From assembly GCA_023438115.1 (NCBI GenBank), contig JAEZEB010000209.1, positions 1 to 19,696 of the forward strand: a stretch of DNA of 19,696 nt. Reading direction: 5' to 3'. Shown one piece after another: positions 12,236 through 18,162 of this stretch. Both the position numbers and the translations under genes were made by a program. The stretch is from Pseudomonadota bacterium. GTDB lineage: Bacteria > Pseudomonadota > Gammaproteobacteria > Burkholderiales > Burkholderiaceae_C. The notes beneath the pieces were generated by a model. It did no database searches and was not told where the DNA came from. It was given only the letters and a program-made list of their open reading frames with translations. Each line of letters opens with the position of its first letter. Positions within the stretch are counted from its first letter, which is position 1.

Positions 12236-14494
12236 ATGAGCGCGGTGCTCCCCACGGTCTCGGGCGGCGGCAAACGCCCCAGCAGCCCCATCCTCCCTTC
12301 CCCGGCCGCGGCCAACGCGGCTGCCGCCAGTTTTGCGGCCCTCACCGCGCGGCTGGACTACCTGGATGCCGCCGAAGTCGACCAGGTCCGCAAGGCCTAC
12401 CGCTTCGCCGACGAGGCCCACCTGGGGCAGATGCGCGCCAGCGGCGAGCCCTACATCACCCACCCGATCGCCGTCGCCGCCCAGTGCGCGGAGTGGAAGC
12501 TCGATGCGCAGGCCCTGCAGGCGGCGCTGCTGCACGACGCGCTGGAGGACTGCGGCGTCACGAAGGCGCAGCTGCTCGAACGCTTCGGGCCCGCGGTGGC
12601 CGAACTCGTGGACGGCCTGACCAAGCTGGACAAGCTGCAGTTCAACACCCGCGAAGAGAACCAGGCCGAGAGCTTCCGCAAGATGCTGCTGGCCATGGCC
12701 CGCGACGTGCGCGTGATCCTGGTGAAGCTGGCCGACCGCACCCACAACATGCGCACGCTGCAGGACGTGCCGCGGGAGAAGTGGAACCGCATCGCGGGCG
12801 AGACCCTGGACATCTACGCGCCCATCGCGCACCGCCTGGGCCTGAACACCACCTACCGCGAGCTGCAGGAGCTGTCGTTCCGCTACCTCAAGCCCTGGCG
12901 CTACGGCGTGCTGTCCAAGGCCGTGGCCAAGGCGCGCAGCCGCCGCCGCGACCTGATCCAGAAGGTGCAGCGCGACGTGGAAGGCACGTTCGAGACGGCC
13001 GCCATGAAGGTGCGCATCGCCGGCCGCGAGAAGACGCTGTACTCCATCTACAAGAAGATGGACGAGAAGCACCTGAGCTTCGCCAACGTCACCGACATCT
13101 ACGGCTTCCGCATCATCGTGCCCACGGTGACGGACTGCTATACGGCCCTGGGCCTGCTGCACCAGCTGTACAAGCCGGTACCGGGCAAGTTCAAGGACCA
13201 CATCGCGATCCCCAAGATCAACGGCTACCAGTCGCTGCACACGACGCTGGTGGGCCCTTCGGGCGTGAACGTCGAATTCCAGCTGCGCACGGAGGCGATG
13301 CACCTGGTGGCGGAGTCCGGCGTGGCCGCGCACTGGCTGTACAAGGCCAGCGTGCCGCAGGACGAGGAGCGCCTGGGCACCAAGTGGCTGCAGTCGCTGC
13401 TGGACATCCAGAACGAGACGCGCGACGCCGCGGAGTTCTGGGACCACGTGAAGATCGACCTGTTCCCGGACGCCGTCTACGTCTTCACGCCCAAGAACGA
13501 GATCCTCGCGCTGCCCCGCGGCGCGACGGTGGTCGACTTCGCGTATGCGATCCACTCGGACGTCGGCGACCACACGGTGGCCGCGCGCATCAACGGCGAC
13601 CAGGTGCCGCTGCGCAGCGAGCTGAAGAACGGCGACGTGGTGGAAGTGGTCACCGCGCCGGTCTCCACGCCCAATCCGGCCTGGCTGGGCTTCGTGCGCA
13701 CCGGCCGCGCGCGCTCCAAGATCCGCCACCACCTCAAGACCCTGGCCCAGGCCGAGTCGCAGCAGCTGGGCGAGAAGCTGCTGACGCAGGCGCTGCGCGC
13801 CGAAGGCATGAAGCGCCTTCCGCCGGAAGATGAGACCTACCACGCGCTGTGGGAGAAGCTGCTGCGCTTCACCGGCAACAAGACGCGCGCGGAGTTGCTG
13901 ACCGACCTGGGCCTGGGCAAGCGCATCGCCGGCATCGTGGCCAAGCGCCTCATGACGCTGCTGTCGGAAACCGGCGAGCGGCCCGACGCGCTGCTCCTGA
14001 GCCGCGAGCGCTTCACCGCGCACGAGAACGTGTCGCAGGGCGCGGTGACCCTGGACGGCAGCGAGAACGCCTCGGTGCAGTTCGCCAGCTGCTGCCGGCC
14101 CGTGCCGGGCGACGCCATCCTGGGCTACCTGGGACGCGGCGAAGGCCTGGTGGTGCACACCGCCGACTGCGCGGTGGCCAAGCGCCTGCAGAACAAGGAC
14201 GCCGAGCGCTTCATCGGCGTCGAGTGGGCCGACGAGCCGGTGCGTTCCTTCGAAACCGGCGTGCTGGTCACGGTGGCCAACGGCAAGGGCACGCTCGCGC
14301 GCGTGGCGGCGGCGCTGGCGAATGCCGAAGCCGACATCACGCACGTGGACATGGACGACGAGCGCCGGCAGGACGCGACCGACCTGCGCTTCGTGGTCTC
14401 GGTGCGCGACAAGACGCACCTCGAATCCGTGCTGCGCAACCTCAAGCGCACGCCCAACGTGATGAGCGCCCGGCGCATCCGGCCCGGCCAGTAA
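12236..14494 (+). CDS. spoT: Bifunctional (p)ppGpp synthetase/hydrolase SpoT
   Basis: A protein of 752 residues of the RelA/SpoT family. An Ala/Pro-rich extension fills residues 1-40. The hydrolase HD domain follows: YITHPIAVA with His76, LLHDALED with His100-Asp101 and Glu104-Asp105, and KLADRTHNMRTL. All these are intact, which marks a hydrolase-competent SpoT rather than RelA. The synthetase domain has KVRIAGREKTLYSIYKKM, DIYGFRIIV and NGYQSLHTTLVGP. A TGS domain starts at VFTPKNEILALPRGATVVDF, then comes a zinc-finger-like FASCCRPVPGD segment and a C-terminal ACT domain ending near MSARRIRPGQ. It makes and degrades the alarmone that acts on RNA polymerase, partly through omega from the gene just before. 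The ATG has no Shine-Dalgarno sequence. It converges with greB, 17 nt apart, with no terminator visible. Confidence 0.96.
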   Translation: MSAVLPTVSGGGKRPSSPILPSPAAANAAAASFAALTARLDYLDAAEVDQVRKAYRFADEAHLGQMRASGEPYITHPIAVAAQCAEWKLDAQALQAALLHDALEDCGVTKAQLLERFGPAVAELVDGLTKLDKLQFNTREENQAESFRKMLLAMARDVRVILVKLADRTHNMRTLQDVPREKWNRIAGETLDIYAPIAHRLGLNTTYRELQELSFRYLKPWRYGVLSKAVAKARSRRRDLIQKVQRDVEGTFETAAMKVRIAGREKTLYSIYKKMDEKHLSFANVTDIYGFRIIVPTVTDCYTALGLLHQLYKPVPGKFKDHIAIPKINGYQSLHTTLVGPSGVNVEFQLRTEAMHLVAESGVAAHWLYKASVPQDEERLGTKWLQSLLDIQNETRDAAEFWDHVKIDLFPDAVYVFTPKNEILALPRGATVVDFAYAIHSDVGDHTVAARINGDQVPLRSELKNGDVVEVVTAPVSTPNPAWLGFVRTGRARSKIRHHLKTLAQAESQQLGEKLLTQALRAEGMKRLPPEDETYHALWEKLLRFTGNKTRAELLTDLGLGKRIAGIVAKRLMTLLSETGERPDALLLSRERFTAHENVSQGAVTLDGSENASVQFASCCRPVPGDAILGYLGRGEGLVVHTADCAVAKRLQNKDAERFIGVEWADEPVRSFETGVLVTVANGKGTLARVAAALANAEADITHVDMDDERRQDATDLRFVVSVRDKTHLESVLRNLKRTPNVMSARRIRPGQ

Positions 14495-14511
14495 GCACCA
14501 CCCCCCGACGC

Positions 14512-15069
14512 TCAGGGCGCGGGGTACGCCACCTTCACGACCTCGATCTCCTTCGGGCCTGCGGGCGTCACGAGCTTGACCACGTCGCCCTCGCGCGCCT
14601 TCAGCAGGGCGCGCGCGATCGGCGAGATCCAGCTCACCTGCCCCTGCGCGCTGTCCGCCTCGTCGATGCCCAGGATGGTGACGGTGCGCTCCTCGCCCGT
14701 GTCCTCCTCCGCATACGTGACCGTGGCGCCGAAGAACACCTGGTCGTGGCCATGGTGCAGCGAAGGATCGGTCACCTCCGCGATCTCCAGCCGGCGCGTG
14801 AGGAAGCGGATGCGCCGGTCGATCTCGCGCAGGCGCTTCTTGCCATAGAGGTAGTCGCCGTTCTCCGAGCGGTCGCCGTTGCTCGCGGCCCAGTGCACCA
14901 CGTCCACCACCTTGGGCCGCTCGTCGTCGATCAGCTGCAGCAGTTCCGCCCGCAGGCGTGCGTAGCCTTGCGGGGTGATGTAGTTCTTGCCGCCGGCGGG
15001 CAGGGGCGGCAGGGCGGCGCCGTCCTCGTCGTCGTCGCCGTCGGTTTCGCGCGTGAACGCCTTGCTCAT
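14512..15069 (-). CDS. greB: Transcription elongation factor GreB
   Basis: A protein of 185 residues starting MSKAFTRETD, the GreB hallmark. It enters the RNA polymerase secondary channel and triggers cleavage of backtracked RNA. A Gly/Asp/Glu patch (GDDDEDG) and a Pro-rich segment precede the fold, as usual in betaproteobacterial GreB. The coiled coil spans about 30-95 (NYITPQGYARLRAEL, then NGDRSENGDYLYGKKRLREI with the acidic tip). The C-terminal FKBP-like domain has GATVTYAEEDTGEERTVTI, DEADSAQGQVSWISPIARAL and AREGDVVKL. ATG 15069 is preferred to the in-frame ATG 15081, which lies within the TATGCT hexamer. The gene is divergent from the TolB-like gene. Confidence 0.96.
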   Translation of the reverse strand: MSKAFTRETDGDDDEDGAALPPLPAGGKNYITPQGYARLRAELLQLIDDERPKVVDVVHWAASNGDRSENGDYLYGKKRLREIDRRIRFLTRRLEIAEVTDPSLHHGHDQVFFGATVTYAEEDTGEERTVTILGIDEADSAQGQVSWISPIARALLKAREGDVVKLVTPAGPKEIEVVKVAYPAP

Positions 15070-15076
15070 GCGGCCA

Positions 15077-15082
15077 AGCATA
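15077..15082 (-). promoter_or_regulatory. -10-like hexamer directly before greB
   Basis: On the minus strand TATGCT is followed by TGGCCGC and then the greB ATG, a gap of 7 nt without a Shine-Dalgarno sequence. It matches the arrangement before rph, spoT and the STAS-like gene. Confidence 0.4.
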
Positions 15083-15121
15083 GCCAGTGCGAAAGGTTCC
15101 GTGCACTATTGCCCGGACGCC

Positions 15122-15146
15122 GGGGTAATTCCCCATCGTTTTGGGG
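15122..15146. promoter_or_regulatory. GGGG/CCCC/GGGG box cluster, possible operator
   Basis: GGGG (15122-15125), TAATT, CCCC (15131-15134), ATCGTTTT, GGGG (15143-15146). Each GGGG can pair with the central CCCC, giving two overlapping inverted repeats in the 136-bp divergent gap between greB and the TolB-like gene. It lies about 25-49 bp upstream of the TAGAAT hexamer, a typical activator position. The regulator is unknown. Confidence 0.4.
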
Positions 15147-15170
15147 AGAGCGTTTCCGGCCTTGCGTTTC

Positions 15171-15176
15171 TAGAAT
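15171..15176 (+). promoter_or_regulatory. -10 box of the TolB-like gene
   Basis: TAGAAT, one mismatch from consensus. Transcription would start near 15183, giving a leader of about 23 nt that contains the GGGGG ribosome site at 15192-15196. No recognisable -35; the G/C boxes upstream suggest activator dependence. Confidence 0.5.
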
Positions 15177-15205
15177 GGCTGCACCTTCCCTGGGGGCCTG
15201 CCGCC

Positions 15206-15664
15206 TTGAACTCCACCCGGACGCTCGTCGACCCGTTTGCGGACGATGCCCCCATCGGCCGCCGCCCGCTCGTGGCCGTCCTGCCCTTCGCCACCCTGGG
15301 CGGCGACGCCTCGCTGCAGGGCCTGGGCGCCGAGATCGCGGACCTTCTGCGCGAGCGCCTGGAAAGCGACCCCGTCATCCAGGCCATCCTGATCAGCTCG
15401 GAATTCCTCTCCAAGGCGCCGCCGCACGCCATCGAGCTGATCTGCCGCGAACTGCGCGTGGGCTATCTCATCACCGGCAAGTGCCACGCGGTGGGCGGCA
15501 ATCCCTCGCTGTACGTGGAAGTCACCGACACGCGCGACTGGCACATCCGCTGGGCCAACTTCTACGGCGGGCGCGCGCGCGCCCTGCTGGCGGACGAAGA
15601 CGGTGCGATGGGCGAACTCGCGGCCTCGCTGCGCCGCCTGCTGATCGAACAGCCTGCGCGCTGA
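15206..15664 (+). CDS. TolB-like N-terminal-domain protein, stand-alone
   Basis: A protein of 152 residues from TTG at 15206 with GGGGG about 9 nt upstream. It reads RPLVAVLPFATLGGDASLQG, GAEIADLLRERLESDPVI, ILISSEFLSKAP, ICRELRVGYLITGKCHAVGG, YVEVTDTRDWHIRWANFYGG. This is the pattern of the TolB-N/FlgO-like domain often found between output and TPR parts of adenylate cyclases and winged-helix regulators (AVLPF, then ARELGVRYxLxGSVR, then W). Here it stands alone, with no signal peptide, membrane helix, cyclase or DNA-binding part. An in-frame extension to 14987 runs through the greB gene and the promoter and is rejected. What it binds is unknown; a partner protein is likely. Fold recognition is from memory and moderate. 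Confidence 0.75.
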   Translation: MNSTRTLVDPFADDAPIGRRPLVAVLPFATLGGDASLQGLGAEIADLLRERLESDPVIQAILISSEFLSKAPPHAIELICRELRVGYLITGKCHAVGGNPSLYVEVTDTRDWHIRWANFYGGRARALLADEDGAMGELAASLRRLLIEQPAR

Positions 15665-15707
15665 GCGGTCCACCATCGGAGGGATGGGCGCGGCCGCCGC
15701 CCCTTCC

Positions 15708-15713
15708 TAGCAT
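15708..15713 (+). promoter_or_regulatory. -10-like hexamer for the 83-residue gene
   Basis: TAGCAT, 20 nt before the ATG at 15734. The leader would be about 14 nt and holds a full AGGAGG ribosome site. No clear -35. Confidence 0.35.
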
Positions 15714-15733
15714 GGCCGCTCCAGGAGGTTCGC

Positions 15734-15985
15734 ATGGCCAGCTACTTCGTCGCCTCCCGCGCCCGTCCCGACGGCGTCCATCCGGTGCACGACCGCGGTC
15801 GCTGCCCGCCCGAATCCTTCCCACGGCAAGCAAGCGAATACCTCGGCGAGTTCATCGACGCCGCGCAGGCGCTGGTGGTGGCGCGGCAGGTCTATGCCGC
15901 GGCCGGAACCTGCACCTGCTGCCATTCCACGCTGGGTGCCACGCCGGCATGGCTGCGTTCCGCAGGAGTCGGCGGGGAAGCCTAG
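15734..15985 (+). CDS. Small cysteine-containing protein, unknown function
   Basis: A protein of 83 residues with an excellent ribosome site (AGGAGG, 5 nt spacing). It reads SYFVASRARPDGVHPVHDRG, RCPPESFP, EYLGEFIDAAQALVVARQVY, GTCTCCHSTLG. The layout, a strand with G-x-H-x-VH, a cysteine, YLGEF, a helix, then a C-x-CC cluster, recalls a family of small bacterial proteins with YLG-F...A...C-x-x-C, but I cannot name it with confidence. Cys26 with the C-terminal Cys59, Cys61 and Cys62, and His17 or His20, could bind a metal. No signal peptide or membrane helix. It lies between the TolB-like and CvpA-CAP genes, separate promoters likely. Confidence 0.75.
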   Translation: MASYFVASRARPDGVHPVHDRGRCPPESFPRQASEYLGEFIDAAQALVVARQVYAAAGTCTCCHSTLGATPAWLRSAGVGGEA

Positions 15986-16020
15986 GCTCCGTCCTACGTC
16001 AGCAGTTCGCGGGCCGTGCC

Positions 16021-16026
16021 CATACT
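16021..16026 (+). promoter_or_regulatory. Weak -10-like hexamer before the CvpA-CAP gene
   Basis: CATACT ends 8 nt before the ATG at 16035, with no Shine-Dalgarno sequence in the gap. Weaker than the other examples because the first T is missing. Confidence 0.2.
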
Positions 16027-16034
16027 GGCCCGGC

Positions 16035-16997
16035 ATGACGCTCAATCCGGTCGACCTGCTGCTGGTGATCCTCGTCGCGATCGGTGCCGTGTCCGGCTTC
16101 TCGCGCGGCTTCCTGTTCGCCGCCCTGGACCTGCTGACCCTCGCGGCCAGCCTGGTCGCCGCCTTCCTCGGCTGGCGCCACCTCGCCGACTGGGTGGGGC
16201 AGCTGGCACCCTCGCTCGGCATCTGGATCGCGCCGCTGGCCTTCGTGGGCATCTTCCTGCTGGTGCACCTGCTGCTGGGAAGCCTGGCGGTGAAGATGGC
16301 GCTGGGCATCCCGGCGCCGGCGCACCGCAACATCCTGAACCGCATCCTCGGCATCGCGCCCGGCGCGGTGAACGGCGGCGTGCACGCGGTGGTGGCCGCC
16401 GTGCTCCTGCTGACGCTGCCGCTGGGCGCGCGCATCGGCGGCTGGACACAGGACAGCGCGCTCGCATCCCGCTTCGCCGCGCCTGCGGAATGGGTGGAGG
16501 TGCAGCTGTCGCCCATCTTCGATCCGGTGGTGCAGCGCACGCTGCAGGCGCTGATCGTCAAGCCCCAGTCGCGCGAATCCATCCCGCTGAAGTTCCGCGT
16601 CACGAACGCGCCGCCGCGTCCCGACCTCGAGGCGCAGATGCTCGAACTGGTGAACGCGGAGCGGCGCGCCGCCGGCCTGCAGCCGCTGAAGCCCGATCCG
16701 CAGATGACCCAGGTGGCGCGCGGGCACAGCCGCGACATGTTCGCGCGCAGCTATTTCTCCCACGTGTCGCCGGACGGCGAGGACCTGGCGGACCGCATGC
16801 GCGCGGCGAGCGTGGGCTATCTCGCCGCCGGCGAAAACCTCGCGCTGGCGCCCACGCTCCAGAGCGCGCACGCGGGGCTCATGCAGTCGCCGGGGCACCG
16901 CGCCAACATCCTGCGGCCGCAGTTCGGCCGCCTGGGCATAGGCATCCTGGACGGCGGCGTGCACGGGCTCATGGTCACGCAGGCCTTCCGCAACTGA
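16035..16997 (+). CDS. CvpA-like membrane domain fused to a CAP/SCP domain
   Basis: A protein of 320 residues in two parts. Residues 1-140 are CvpA-like, with hydrophobic segments at about 6-22, 27-45, 62-83 and 112-133 (PVDLLLVILVAIGAVSGFSR is the usual CvpA opening). Residues about 198-318 are a CAP/SCP (YkwD-type) domain: MLELVNAERRAAGLQPL, ARGHSRDMFARSYFSHVSPD, GENLALAP and SPGHRANILRPQFGRLGIGI, with the conserved His, Glu and His in place. The loops after segments 1 and 3 carry the positive charges (SRG; KMALG...HRNILNR), so by the positive-inside rule both ends face outward and the CAP domain should be periplasmic. CvpA affects envelope integrity and colicin V export in E. coli; the bacterial CAP role is unclear. 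The topoisomerase gene follows after 10 nt. Confidence 0.9.
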   Translation: MTLNPVDLLLVILVAIGAVSGFSRGFLFAALDLLTLAASLVAAFLGWRHLADWVGQLAPSLGIWIAPLAFVGIFLLVHLLLGSLAVKMALGIPAPAHRNILNRILGIAPGAVNGGVHAVVAAVLLLTLPLGARIGGWTQDSALASRFAAPAEWVEVQLSPIFDPVVQRTLQALIVKPQSRESIPLKFRVTNAPPRPDLEAQMLELVNAERRAAGLQPLKPDPQMTQVARGHSRDMFARSYFSHVSPDGEDLADRMRAASVGYLAAGENLALAPTLQSAHAGLMQSPGHRANILRPQFGRLGIGILDGGVHGLMVTQAFRN

Positions 16998-17007
16998 GAG
17001 GAAGGAC

Positions 17008-18162
17008 GTGGAAGCGCTCGCCCCCACCCCCGACGACCCGCGCGAAGCGGCGCAGGCGGCCGGCCTCGTCTACGTGAGCGACGAGGACCGCGGCATCCGG
17101 CGCGAACGCAAGGGCGACGCCTTCCTGTACTACAAGCCCAATGGCAACCGCGTCGACGACGAGGCCACGCTGGAGCGCATCCGCAAGCTGGCGATCCCGC
17201 CGGCGTACGAGGACGTCTGGATCTGCCCGCGGGCCAACGGCCACCTGCAGGCCACCGGCCGCGACGCGCGCGGGCGCAAGCAGTACCGCTACCACCCGCA
17301 GTTCCGCGAGGCGCGCGAGAGCAACAAGTACGAGCACATGATGGAGTTCGCGCGCGCGCTGCCGGCCATCCGCGCCAAGCTCGCCGAGCACATGGCGCTG
17401 CGCGGGCTGCCGCGCGAGAGGGTGCTCGCCACCGTGGTGCACCTGCTGGAGACCACACTGATCCGCGTGGGCAACGACGACTACGCGCGCGAAAACAAGA
17501 GCTACGGCCTGACCACGCTGCGCACGCCGCACGTGAAGGTGGAAGGCTCCGAGCTGCGTTTCCAGTTCAAGGGCAAGAGCGGCAAGACCTGGCGGCTGCA
17601 GGTGAAGGACAGGCGCATCGCGAAGATCGTGCGCGCCTGCCAGGACCTGCCGGGCCAGCGCCTGTTCCAGTACCAGGACGACGAGGGCGAGGTGTGCGAG
17701 GTCACCTCCGCCGACGTCAACGCCTACCTGCGCGAGATCACCGGCCGCGACGTGACGGCCAAGGACTTCCGCACCTGGGCGGGTACCGTGATGGCGGCCC
17801 TGGCCCTGCAGGAGTTCGAAGCCTTCGACAGCCAGGCCACGCAGAAGAAGAACCTCAAGGCCGCGATCGAACGCGTGGCCGCGCGCCTGGGCAACACGCC
17901 CACCATCTGCCGCAAGTGCTACGTCCATCCCGAGGTGCTGAACGCGTACACCGAGGGCGCGCTGCTGCTGGAGGTGAAGGAAAAGGCGGAGGAGGAGCTG
18001 CGCGGGGATATCGCGCGGCTCAAGCCAGAGGAGGCAGCCGTGCTCGCGATGCTGGAGGGACGCCTCAAGCGGACGCTGGAAGGCTCGCTGAAAGAGAGCC
18101 TGGCCGCGGCGAAGAAGAAGGGCAAGCGCAAGGGCGCGCCCGCCCGCGCGAAAGCCGCCTAG
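17008..18162 (+). CDS. DNA topoisomerase IB (poxvirus-like)
   Basis: A protein of 384 residues starting at GTG 17008 with AGGAAGGA just upstream. It relaxes supercoils by nicking one strand through a 3'-phosphotyrosyl link. The N-terminal domain has LVYVSDEDRGIRRERKGDAF and the segment IPPAYEDVWICPRANGHLQA, typical of bacterial TopIB, then GRDARGRKQYRYHPQFRE. The catalytic domain shows LIRVGNDDYARENKSYGLTT (first Arg), FQFKGKSGKTW (Lys), KDFRTWAGT with Arg255 (second Arg-His/Asn region) and the nucleophile Tyr305 in CRKCYVHPEVL. The last 20 residues are a Lys/Arg/Ala tail that probably holds DNA. It is co-directional with and 10 nt from the CvpA-CAP gene. Its stop codon overlaps that of the debranching enzyme on the other strand. 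Confidence 0.95.
   Translation: MEALAPTPDDPREAAQAAGLVYVSDEDRGIRRERKGDAFLYYKPNGNRVDDEATLERIRKLAIPPAYEDVWICPRANGHLQATGRDARGRKQYRYHPQFREARESNKYEHMMEFARALPAIRAKLAEHMALRGLPRERVLATVVHLLETTLIRVGNDDYARENKSYGLTTLRTPHVKVEGSELRFQFKGKSGKTWRLQVKDRRIAKIVRACQDLPGQRLFQYQDDEGEVCEVTSADVNAYLREITGRDVTAKDFRTWAGTVMAALALQEFEAFDSQATQKKNLKAAIERVAARLGNTPTICRKCYVHPEVLNAYTEGALLLEVKEKAEEELRGDIARLKPEEAAVLAMLEGRLKRTLEGSLKESLAAAKKKGKRKGAPARAKAA

Noticed and set aside
12224..15136. A 970-codon open frame on the minus strand opposite spoT
   Set aside because: Low-complexity Arg/His/Gln/Ala translation with no domain; it is the antisense frame of a firmly identified spoT, and GC-rich DNA leaves such frames open.
14987..15205. 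N-terminal extension of the TolB-like protein to an ATG at 14987
   Set aside because: It would run through the greB coding region and the TAGAAT promoter; TTG 15206 has a ribosome site and starts just before the domain.
15665..15733. Terminator hairpin after the TolB-like gene (GGGCG...CGCCC)
   Set aside because: Only a 5-bp GC stem with no T-run; could be chance in such GC-rich sequence.
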